The translations under genes were made by a program, and so were the position numbers. The notes beneath the pieces are model-generated. The model did not search any database. It saw only the letters and a list, made by a program, of their open reading frames with translations, and was not told where the DNA came from. Positions 7,178-13,925 of a DNA stretch of 37,004 nucleotides are shown here, in pieces. The stretch comes from a virus. Where the stretch lies: IMG/VR virus record IMGVR_UViG_3300036792_000242, positions 1 to 37,004 of that record; one strand, written 5' to 3'. Position 1 is the first letter of the stretch. Each line of letters starts with the position of its first letter.

Positions 7178-9422
7178 GATCCGTGAGAAACGCGGTGAGC
7201 GGATCTTCGTCGCCACGAGCCCCGTGGAGAAGGACCAGATCACGCAGGTTCCCGGCGCGAGCTGGGACCGGCGAGCCAACGGCTGGTGGGTACCGCTGAC
7301 CTGGGCGGCGTGCCTGCAGCTCCGCGGCGTGTTCGGCCAGCGCCTCGTGCTGGGTGACGCGCTGAGGGAGTGGGCGTGGCGGGAGCGAGAGGATGAGATC
7401 CAACCGGCGTTGACGCTGCGTGAGGCGCTGGACCTCGACCCAAGCCACGAGGTCACGAAGGTGCTCGACGTCATCGAGACCGGTGAGCTAAGGTTGAAGC
7501 CGTTCCAGCGGGCCGCCGTCGCGTTCCTGGTTCTCCTGGAAAAGGCGTGCTGCTTTGAGGCCATGGGTAGCGGCAAGACGGTCATCAACATCCGCACCCT
7601 ACAGGTGCTGGCGGAGCTGGGCCGGGAACCGTATCCCGCTCTCATCGTCTGCCCCAGCAGCCTCAAGCACACGGTCTGGGCACGTGAGATCGCCAGGTGG
7701 GCGCCCGAGCTAAATGTCATCGTGATCGATGGGAGTGCGTCATCGAGACGGAAGAGCCTCAGCCTAGCAGCCGAGTACATTGGCGGCAAAAGGCACCTCC
7801 CGCATTGTGTCACCCAGACCAACCAACCGAGGCTCGACGAATGTGTCGATCATGCTACACCACATGGCATCGAGAAAACATCCGCACACCAGAGTGGGAA
7901 CAGCACAAACGAGAATACCTCGATCGTTGGTGGAAAGGGCAGTCTCCCGAAGAAGTCGATCGACGTAAGCGACGTGGCAAAGAACTCTATGTCTTCAAAA
8001 AATTTGGCATCTCACTCGATGACTATCACGCCTGGTTCGAACGAGCCAGCTACCGATGTGAGCTCTGCCCCGAAACCGCTCTTGTCCTCGATCACAACCA
8101 CTCCACCGGCCGCATCCGAGGCGTTCTCTGCTTCAAGTGCAACGCTTCAATCGCCAGAGCTGACCAAGACATCGAATGGCTCGACCGTGCCAAGCTGTAC
8201 GTGCAGCGAGGTAGTTCTGATCTGTAATTGGGAGACGCTGCGCATGCACTCCCGCCTGGCTCCCTACGGTTCCGCGCACCTGACCGACGCTCAGCGTGAG
8301 CCCAAGGAGCTGAACGAGCTGCCGCTGCGCACGATCATCCTGGATGAGGCACATCGCCTCTGCAACGTAGGACAGAAGACTGAACGTCAGGATGATGGCA
8401 GCACGATGACGCTGCCGTCCAGCCAGCAGGCGCTCGCGGCCTGGGCGGTGACGCACCAGGCCCACTACCGGTTCGCGCTCACCGGCACGCCCACCGACAA
8501 CCACGTGGGCGACCTGTGGGGCATCCTGCACGCGGTCCGACCCGACTGGTTCCCCGCGAAGACCCGGTTCCTGGATCGGTACGCGCAGACCAGCTACGGG
8601 TTGTTTGGGGGGATGGAGGTGATCGGGCTGCGGCCGGACACCGAGGCTGAGTTCCGCGCCGTGACCCAGCCGATGTACCGCCGTATCCCGCAGGAGGTGC
8701 TGCTGCCGCAGCTGCCCGCGTTCCGGGAGCCACAGCTGCGGGACGTGGCACTGACCCCCAAGCAGCTCGCCGCGTACCGTCAGATGGAGGAGACGATGCT
8801 GGCGCAGCTGAACGAGCTCCTGGTCGCCCGTGGCCCGGGGGTGCAGTTCGCGCGCCTGATGCAGTTCGCGGCGGCGAGCGTGGAGGTCACCGGTCGGGAC
8901 GAGGAGGGGCACCCGTTGACGCGGCTCATCGCTCCCTCCGCGAAGGTGGATGACCTGGTGGAGCTGCTTCGGGAGCTGGGTGACGAGCCGCTCGTGGTGG
9001 GCGCCGAGTCACGACAGCTGATCGAGCTGGCCGCGGCTCGCCTGGAGAAGGAGAAGGTCAGCCACTCCCTGGTGACCGGCTCGGTGGCACCGGTGGACCG
9101 GGCGCACGCGGTGCGACGGTTCCAGGACGGCCAGGTGCGGGTGATCCTGCTGACGTTCGGCGCCGGCGCGGAGGGGATCACCCTGACCCGGGCACGTTAC
9201 CTCTGCTACCTGCAGCGGTCCTGGCGGCCCCGGTTCAACGACCAGTTCCGCAAACGGGTTCAGCGGATCGGTGCCGAGGACCACGCCTGGCTGCAGGAGA
9301 TCGAGATCCGCGCCGTGGGGACCGTGGAGGAGCGCCGGGAGGCGGTTCTCGCGGGCAAGGAGGAGCGCATCGAGGAGGTCCTACGGGACCGCGACACGCT
9401 ACGGAGGCTGCTCGGTGGCTGA
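7164..9422 (+). CDS. SNF2-family DNA helicase/translocase interrupted by an HNH gene
   Basis: A superfamily 2 helicase of 752 residues: an N-terminal accessory domain, motif I MGSGKT at 134-139, DEAH at 394-397, the GTPT motif near 436, and a C-terminal helicase half with LTFGAGAEGITLT and RVQRIG. Residues about 195-347 do not look like helicase. They are a Ser/Thr/Pro/Asn-rich stretch read from DNA of lower GC that encodes an HNH endonuclease in the -1 frame. Without it the protein would be about 600 residues, normal for this type. The frame stays open across the insert, so either a helicase with a long disordered loop is made or the gene is impaired. The insert lies between motifs Ia and II, after GSASSRRK and before VVLICNWETLR. 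Confidence 0.85.
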   Translation: MAVAEIREKRGERIFVATSPVEKDQITQVPGASWDRRANGWWVPLTWAACLQLRGVFGQRLVLGDALREWAWREREDEIQPALTLREALDLDPSHEVTKVLDVIETGELRLKPFQRAAVAFLVLLEKACCFEAMGSGKTVINIRTLQVLAELGREPYPALIVCPSSLKHTVWAREIARWAPELNVIVIDGSASSRRKSLSLAAEYIGGKRHLPHCVTQTNQPRLDECVDHATPHGIEKTSAHQSGNSTNENTSIVGGKGSLPKKSIDVSDVAKNSMSSKNLASHSMTITPGSNEPATDVSSAPKPLLSSITTTPPAASEAFSASSATLQSPELTKTSNGSTVPSCTCSEVVLICNWETLRMHSRLAPYGSAHLTDAQREPKELNELPLRTIILDEAHRLCNVGQKTERQDDGSTMTLPSSQQALAAWAVTHQAHYRFALTGTPTDNHVGDLWGILHAVRPDWFPAKTRFLDRYAQTSYGLFGGMEVIGLRPDTEAEFRAVTQPMYRRIPQEVLLPQLPAFREPQLRDVALTPKQLAAYRQMEETMLAQLNELLVARGPGVQFARLMQFAAASVEVTGRDEEGHPLTRLIAPSAKVDDLVELLRELGDEPLVVGAESRQLIELAAARLEKEKVSHSLVTGSVAPVDRAHAVRRFQDGQVRVILLTFGAGAEGITLTRARYLCYLQRSWRPRFNDQFRKRVQRIGAEDHAWLQEIEIRAVGTVEERREAVLAGKEERIEEVLRDRDTLRRLLGG
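7697..8227 (+). CDS. HNH endonuclease (endonuclease VII type), nested in helicase gene
   Basis: Up to 176 residues in the -1 frame relative to the helicase. Zinc and catalytic motifs: C38 then CRSCY at 50-54, CELC at 121-124, LDHNHSTGRIRG from 131, and CFKCN at 145-149. This is the endonuclease VII pattern (DH.H.tG..RG.lC..CN) seen in phage homing nucleases. GTG 7697 lies in normal helicase sequence; TTG 7805 is the only later in-frame start that keeps C38, and neither has a strong ribosome binding site. GC content and codon use differ sharply from the neighbours, with many A/T-ending codons. The stop lies about 20 nt into recognisable helicase sequence. It is probably a selfish homing nuclease gene. 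Confidence 0.8.
   Translation: MGARAKCHRDRWECVIETEEPQPSSRVHWRQKAPPALCHPDQPTEARRMCRSCYTTWHRENIRTPEWEQHKREYLDRWWKGQSPEEVDRRKRRGKELYVFKKFGISLDDYHAWFERASYRCELCPETALVLDHNHSTGRIRGVLCFKCNASIARADQDIEWLDRAKLYVQRGSSDL
7745..8205 (+). mobile_element. approximate extent of HNH insertion in the helicase gene
   Basis: Boundaries are estimated from where helicase-like protein sequence stops (after GSASSRRK) and resumes (VVLICNWETLR), and from the drop in GC. At about 460 nt it is nearly filled by the HNH reading frame, leaving no room for a group I intron core. The ends carry no intein splice residues. The inserted length keeps the helicase in frame. Confidence 0.55.
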
Positions 9423-9597
9423 CCAACCAACCAAGGGGGTGCGCGTGGCGTGTCCCAACCAGATGAGTCACCTGTTCGTGACCGCGACGTCGTTCGCGGT
9501 GGAGGCTGAGACCGACATCCTGTACGTCTACCGGGACACGAAGACCATCGCGGTCTTCAAGACGTGGGACCACGCCTGGTACGCGGAGGAACGGTGA
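9415..9597 (+). CDS. small hypothetical protein
   Basis: A 60-residue protein from GTG 9415, with GGAGG 7 nt upstream. It overlaps the helicase stop at one end and the GTG of the Cas4-like gene at the other (GTGA). A predicted beta-rich middle carries TDILYVYRDTKTIAVFKTWDHAWY. No family is recognised. Its tight packing between helicase and nuclease suggests co-translation with the recombination genes. Confidence 0.65.
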   Translation: MADQPTKGVRVACPNQMSHLFVTATSFAVEAETDILYVYRDTKTIAVFKTWDHAWYAEER

Positions 9598-10550
9598 CAG
9601 CCGACACCGTTCTCGAGATCTCCAACTCGGAGATCCAAACGGCGCAGCGCTGCCCGCGCCAGTGGGCGCTGACGTACCACTGGCACTGGCAGCCGCGGCC
9701 CGAGGCCACCTCTCCGGTGGGCAAGGCGCAGATGGGTGGGAACATCCACCTCGCGCTCGAGGCGTGGTACGGCCACGACGTGGACCCTCTCGTGGCCCTC
9801 CGGTGGGTGTACGACCGCCTGGCCACGGAGCATCCAGGCTGGCAGGACCTGCTCGAGAAGGAGCACGCCCTGGCGCAGGCCATGCTGCTGGGGTTCAGGC
9901 AGTGGCTGGACGAGACGGGGGTGGACAGCCAGCTGGAGGTCATCGGCGTCGAGCGAGAGCTCGTGGTGCCGCTCGACGCGTCACCGGGCTACGACGTCTC
10001 CTGGCGGGCCCGGTTCGATCAGGTGGTGCTCAACCGGGTCACCGGCGCGTACCTGGTGCGGGACTGGAAGACCGTGGACAGCCTCGCGAAGGCGAACCAG
10101 CTGGCGCTCAACCAGCAGATGCGCTTCTACGCCCTGCTTCTGTCCCTGTGGCACCGCCACGACGACCCCCCGATCGTGATCGGGGGTGCCCTGTACGTCA
10201 TGCTGAAACGGTCCAAGCGCACCCTGCGGGCCAGGCCCCCGTTCTACGAGCAGGTCGAGATCACGTACAACGAGCACGACCTGAACTCAACCTTCCTTCG
10301 GTCCCGCGCCGTGACGAACCGGATCGTGGACTGGCACGCCCGCCTGGACGCCGGCGAGGACCACCGCGCCGTGGTGTACCCGAACGCGACGGACTTCTGT
10401 GACTGGGGCTGCCCGTTCCGCAACGTGTGCCCGCTGCTGGACGACGGTAGCCGGTGGGAGGACGCGCTCGTCGGCAGCTTCAACCGCGGGGACCCCTACG
10501 CGTACTACGAGCGAGACCGCATCACCGACCTCGTGAGGGAGCTGAGCTGA
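9594..10550 (+). CDS. Cas4-like PD-(D/E)XK exonuclease with Fe-S cluster motif
   Basis: A 318-residue RecB/Cas4-type nuclease. The nuclease core has His52, Asp142 in RFDQVV, and DWK at 157-159. Cys20 in RCPRQW together with Cys269, Cys273 and Cys279 (CDWGCPFRNVC) matches the four-cysteine iron-sulfur site of Cas4 and AddB. It would resect double-stranded ends to give single strands for the downstream annealing ATPase and SSB-like protein. There is no nearby CRISPR array or cas1, so a role in phage recombination is preferred. The GTG overlaps the previous stop (GTGA). Confidence 0.85.
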   Translation: MTADTVLEISNSEIQTAQRCPRQWALTYHWHWQPRPEATSPVGKAQMGGNIHLALEAWYGHDVDPLVALRWVYDRLATEHPGWQDLLEKEHALAQAMLLGFRQWLDETGVDSQLEVIGVERELVVPLDASPGYDVSWRARFDQVVLNRVTGAYLVRDWKTVDSLAKANQLALNQQMRFYALLLSLWHRHDDPPIVIGGALYVMLKRSKRTLRARPPFYEQVEITYNEHDLNSTFLRSRAVTNRIVDWHARLDAGEDHRAVVYPNATDFCDWGCPFRNVCPLLDDGSRWEDALVGSFNRGDPYAYYERDRITDLVRELS

Positions 10551-10551
10551 C

Positions 10552-11040
10552 ATGCCTCGATACTGCGAGCCAGGTTGCACCTGCAAGAGACACACGGTAT
10601 CGGTTGAGAAAGCGAAACAGCGTTACGCGAAGATGACCCTTGAGCAGCGTCGAACGTTGACTCAGGCGGCACGCAACGCTCACGGGAGCTGCAGTGATGG
10701 CTGTACCTGTGGCAATCACCGCGGCAGGGTCTTCGAGGAGAAGAACTACGGCAACATCCACGCTCGGGTCGCTCGCTCACGCGGTCTTGCCAAGAACTAC
10801 ATCTGCATCGACTGTGGTAACTCGGCTGAGGAGTGGTCACAGGTTCACGGAACCGACGGCCTCAACCCGAGCACCGATTTTGTGCCACGCTGCGTCACCT
10901 GCCACCGTGGCTACGATGGGTGGCCAGAGATGATCAGTAACGCTCAGCGACGACGGTGGGCCGCGACATCGAGTGAGGAGAGATCGAGAATGGGACGACT
11001 CATGAATGAGGCCAAGGCAGCCAGGAGGAGGGTTGAGTGA
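10552..11040 (+). CDS. free-standing HNH endonuclease
   Basis: A 162-residue basic protein. It has two similar Cys-rich fingers (CEPGCTCKRH near residue 5 and CSDGCTCGNH near 48) and a C-terminal zinc/HNH-like domain: HARVARSRGLA, CIDCGNSAEEWSQVHG, then PRCVTCHRGYD. This resembles intergenic phage homing nucleases. It begins 1 nt after the Cas4-like stop, and its TGA overlaps the GTG of the Sak4-like gene, so the operon is not disrupted. The DNA is lower in GC than most neighbours. Its final residues are highly basic. It is distinct from the HNH gene inside the helicase. Confidence 0.78.
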   Translation: MPRYCEPGCTCKRHTVSVEKAKQRYAKMTLEQRRTLTQAARNAHGSCSDGCTCGNHRGRVFEEKNYGNIHARVARSRGLAKNYICIDCGNSAEEWSQVHGTDGLNPSTDFVPRCVTCHRGYDGWPEMISNAQRRRWAATSSEERSRMGRLMNEAKAARRRVE

Positions 11041-11831
11041 GCCTGCACTACGGGATCAATATGATCATTTTTGGTCACTCCAAGCACGGTAAGTCATTTC
11101 TGGGTGACACCACGCCGGCGCCACGTGTCGTTCTCGACGCTGAGGGTGGTAGCCTATTCACACCGAGTCGCAAGACCGAGTGGAGCCCCAGCACGTCCCC
11201 GCCACCTGAGCCAGATGGCACGTGGGACACCGCGATCGTAAGGGTCCGCACCTACCGGGACGTGCAGCAGGCGTTTCAATGGCTCAACAGCGGCAAGCAC
11301 TCGTTTCGCTCGGTAGTGATGGATTCCATCAGCGAGGTGCAGCAACGTTGCGTCGACGACATCGCCGGTACCAACCAGATGCAGACCCAGGACTGGGGCC
11401 AGCTGCTGCGCGTCGTGTCGTCCTTGGTTCGCCAGTTCCGGGACCTCACCGGCCACCCCACCAAGCCTCTCGACGCCGTCGTTTTCATCGCCATGGCCAA
11501 GCAGAACGGGGAAGGCACTTGGTACCCCTACGTTCAGGGAAGCCTCGCGACCACGTTCCCCTACTACGTTGACGCGTCAACCTTTCTGAGCGTCGTTACC
11601 GCTGAGGATGGCACGCAGTTCCGTCGCCTCTATTGCGGCACGTTCAACGGTTACGCGACCGGCGAACGGCTCGGTGGACGGATTCCACCGTTCATCGACA
11701 ACCCAAACATCAGTGGCATGCTTGCCATGATTCGTGGTGAGGCCACGGTGCTTCCCACCACGTCATCCACGGTGTCGACGCCCGTCGGCACCCTCGACCT
11801 GAACCTCAACATCGACAACCGGGAGGGCTGA
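11037..11831 (+). CDS. Sak4-like RecA-fold ATPase (single-strand annealing recombinase)
   Basis: A 264-residue AAA/RecA-like ATPase. Walker A is GHSKHGKS at 13-20, and a Walker B-like strand VVMDSISEV lies near 92-100. This layout matches the Sak4 group of phage recombination proteins, which pair with an SSB. The SSB-like gene follows directly and the Cas4-like nuclease precedes, separated only by the HNH gene. The GTG overlaps the HNH stop. The first part of this gene is noticeably poorer in GC and richer in T-ending codons than the genes around it, which may reflect transfer together with the HNH gene. Confidence 0.75.
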   Translation: MSLHYGINMIIFGHSKHGKSFLGDTTPAPRVVLDAEGGSLFTPSRKTEWSPSTSPPPEPDGTWDTAIVRVRTYRDVQQAFQWLNSGKHSFRSVVMDSISEVQQRCVDDIAGTNQMQTQDWGQLLRVVSSLVRQFRDLTGHPTKPLDAVVFIAMAKQNGEGTWYPYVQGSLATTFPYYVDASTFLSVVTAEDGTQFRRLYCGTFNGYATGERLGGRIPPFIDNPNISGMLAMIRGEATVLPTTSSTVSTPVGTLDLNLNIDNREG

Positions 11832-11833
11832 CC

Positions 11834-12466
11834 ATGGAGGTCAACTGGGACGACCTGATGAAGGCGGCCGGCGACGCGGCGCTTGAGGCGCTGCCGCCGG
11901 ACACCTACGACGTCACGGTCGACAGCGCGGAGGCCACGGAGTCCTCCACCGGCAAGCCAATGATCAAGGTGCGGTTCAAGGTCCAGGGCGGCCCCTACGA
12001 CCAGAAAACCGTGTTCAACCAGTTCGTCATCAGCTACGACAGCAACGTCGCGCTGAACTTCTTCTTCCGCTACATGGCCGCTCTCGGCCTCGGTGAGGCG
12101 TTCTTCGCGGCGAAGCCGCCGATGGCGCAGGTCGCGTCGGCTCTCGTGGGCCGACGCTGCCAGGTGAAGCTCAGCCAGCGGGAGTGGCCGGCTGGGAGCG
12201 GGCAGATCCGCAACAACGTCGACAACGTGCTGGCTCCCACCGGTGGCGGTGTCTCGCCCGTGGCGGCACCGGCCAGCACCGGTCTCCCCGGCCTGCCGGG
12301 CTCCACAACCGCGGCGCCCCTGCCGACCGGCACCGTCGCGATGACTACCAGTTCTCCCACCGCGGTCAGCTACGCGCCGCCGTCGAGTGCCGTGCCGCCC
12401 CCGCCGGTACGGGACGCGGTGCCGCCGCCCCCGCCGCCGAGCCTCGACGATGAGCTGCCGTTCTGA
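11834..12466 (+). CDS. SSB-like single-stranded DNA-binding protein
   Basis: A 210-residue protein. Residues 1-140 form a beta-rich core (YDVTVDSAEA, MIKVRFKVQGG, VFNQFVISYD), a DUF669-like pattern often found beside Sak4-like ATPases. A Pro/Ala/Thr-rich linker follows from about 140 and ends in DDELPF, which mirrors the acidic C-terminal tip of bacterial SSB that recruits partner proteins. Role (inferred): coat single strands made by the Cas4-like nuclease and load the Sak4-like ATPase. It starts 2 nt after the ATPase gene and its TGA overlaps the ATG of the glycosyltransferase gene. Confidence 0.75.
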   Translation: MEVNWDDLMKAAGDAALEALPPDTYDVTVDSAEATESSTGKPMIKVRFKVQGGPYDQKTVFNQFVISYDSNVALNFFFRYMAALGLGEAFFAAKPPMAQVASALVGRRCQVKLSQREWPAGSGQIRNNVDNVLAPTGGGVSPVAAPASTGLPGLPGSTTAAPLPTGTVAMTTSSPTAVSYAPPSSAVPPPPVRDAVPPPPPPSLDDELPF

Positions 12467-13494
12467 TGCGTGTCCTGGCAACGGGTGTCACGAAGCAGCA
12501 GTGCGGCGGTGGCACCTCGGTCGACTACGAGCCCGTCGCCGCGCTGCTGGTGAAGGCACTCCGCGCGGCGGGCCACGGCGTGGATCACCGCGTCGTGGGC
12601 GCCGCCGAGCGCCTCGACGGCTACGACGCGGTGCTGGTGGGGCTCGTGCCGTTCTTCTCCATCGCGAGCCATCACCTGTACCCCGCCCTGCACGTGCTGA
12701 GCGAGGCCAGGCGCACCGGGCGGCCGATCGTCCTGTACGTCGACGACTGGGGCTTCAGCCAGCTGATCGCGAACCTGGGAACCCACCTCCGACAGCCGCA
12801 CCAGCTGACGAAGGAGTTCTTCAAGGGTCGCCTCAACCGGGACTGGGCACTCAGCCACGAGGCCGAGCTGATGGAGGTCGTGCGCTGGCTCGGGGAGGAC
12901 CCCTGGCCACCGCTCCTGGTTCCCACGTTCCGCTGGGGCAACCACGAGAAGCTCGGCAACCTGCTGCCCAACGCTCACGACGTCACCTACGTCGACCCCT
13001 CGAGGTTCGCACGCTCCTACGACGTGGTGGCTACCGCCGTCGAGGAGCGGGACCGGCAGTGGGTGCTCGGCACGGTGTCGAACCAGCTGGAGTGGGTCGA
13101 GTCACTGAACCTGGCCTGGCCTCTCAACCACCTCGGTACCCGCACCAGCCGGGCGCCGCGGAAGATGCCGGAGAGGGACCTGGTGCAGCTGTACGCCGAC
13201 AGCTGGGGCGTGCTGTCACCACCGTACCGGAAGATCCTCGGCACGGGCTGGTGGCGGAACCGCTTCGTGTACGCCGCTCGGACCCGTTCGGTGCTGCTCT
13301 GCGACCCCGGTGAGGCGGCTCAGCTCGGTGAGCCGTACCTCCTGACGCCCGACGTGGTGGAGAAGCAGCCGACCACGGCTCTCCGTGACCTGGCTCACGC
13401 TCAGGCCGCTGCCCTGGAGGGAGCCATGGGCTCAGCTGCCGCGGCGTGCGCTCAGATCAACGACGCGTTTCAACGAGCGAGGGAGCTGACGTGA
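12466..13494 (+). CDS. GT-B-type glycosyltransferase, possible DNA base glycosyltransferase
   Basis: A 342-residue protein with a two-domain GT-B look. The N-terminal Rossmann-like part runs from MRVLATGV through YDAVLVGLVPFFSI and RPIVLYVDDW. The C-terminal half has YADSWGVLSPPYRKI, GWWRNRFVYAARTRSVLLCDP and EPYLL, the region that binds nucleotide sugar in this fold. The order of features resembles T4 beta-glucosyltransferase, which glycosylates hydroxymethylcytosine in DNA. Its position among replication genes, not beside surface genes, and the dCMP-modifying enzyme upstream fit a DNA substrate. Target and sugar are inferred, not shown. A protein or capsid target is the alternative. Confidence 0.62.
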   Translation: MRVLATGVTKQQCGGGTSVDYEPVAALLVKALRAAGHGVDHRVVGAAERLDGYDAVLVGLVPFFSIASHHLYPALHVLSEARRTGRPIVLYVDDWGFSQLIANLGTHLRQPHQLTKEFFKGRLNRDWALSHEAELMEVVRWLGEDPWPPLLVPTFRWGNHEKLGNLLPNAHDVTYVDPSRFARSYDVVATAVEERDRQWVLGTVSNQLEWVESLNLAWPLNHLGTRTSRAPRKMPERDLVQLYADSWGVLSPPYRKILGTGWWRNRFVYAARTRSVLLCDPGEAAQLGEPYLLTPDVVEKQPTTALRDLAHAQAAALEGAMGSAAAACAQINDAFQRARELT

Positions 13495-13925
13495 CCGATC
13501 ACCTGGACGCGATCTTCCAGCGGCAGTACGCCATGCAGCGGCGCTACGGCTACGACCTGGTAGCTCTGACACCGGCCGAGCGCGTGACCTACCTGAAAGA
13601 CAACAACCAGGCCGCGATCGCTGAGCTGGTGGAGGCGCTGCAAGAGATCAGCTGGAAGCCGTGGGCCACAGGTGAACCATGGATCAACCGGGAGGCGCTG
13701 GTCCGTGAGCTCGTCGACGTCCTCTGCTTCCTGGTCAACCAGTTCCTCGCGCTGGGAGCGACCCCCTCTACCGTGGACCGCTTCCACGCGGCGAAGGTAG
13801 AGGTGAACGAGCGGCGACGCCTTGACGGGTACACCGGTCGGGACAAGTGCCCCAGCTGCGGGCGCGCGCCCGACGAGCCAGGAGCGGACGAGGCTCAGCC
13901 AGACGCGGTACTGTCTGATACGTGA
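13491..13925 (+). CDS. all-alpha NTP pyrophosphatase, dimeric dUTPase/dCTPase-like
   Basis: A 144-residue protein starting at GTG 13491, overlapping the glycosyltransferase stop (GTGA) and preceded by ACGAGCGAGGGAG. The core ELVEALQEISWKPW...ELVDVLCFLVNQ is the metal-binding pattern (E..E, then E..D) of dimeric dUTPases and related dCTPases, with the characteristic WKPW. A C-terminal CPSCG is a single pair of Cys. It would hydrolyse dUTP or dCTP to the monophosphate. In a cytosine-modifying phage the T4 gp56 role, removal of unmodified dCTP, is a natural reading, but substrate choice cannot be read from the sequence. Confidence 0.75.
   Translation: MTDHLDAIFQRQYAMQRRYGYDLVALTPAERVTYLKDNNQAAIAELVEALQEISWKPWATGEPWINREALVRELVDVLCFLVNQFLALGATPSTVDRFHAAKVEVNERRRLDGYTGRDKCPSCGRAPDEPGADEAQPDAVLSDT

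Noticed and set aside
7775-7800. Slippery site to produce a helicase-HNH fusion
   Set aside because: The only A-rich spot (GGC AAA AGG) does not fit X XXY YYZ, so a programmed shift is not supported by the sequence.
4727-7822. 1031-codon open frame on the minus strand opposite polymerase and resolvase
   Set aside because: High-GC shadow of the rightward genes. Its translation has no domain and it conflicts with clear genes on the other strand.
7745-8205. Intein in the helicase
   Set aside because: No Cys/Ser at a clear N-splice point, no terminal His-Asn, and the in-frame translation is a low-complexity Ser/Thr stretch. The nuclease is in another frame.
7745-8205. Group I intron in the helicase
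   Set aside because: The insert is about 460 nt and nearly all is the HNH reading frame, so no conserved core could be placed. An RNA test would still be decisive.
9594-10550. CRISPR adaptation gene cas4
   Set aside because: No CRISPR repeats, cas1 or cas2 in the window. The context is a phage recombination module.
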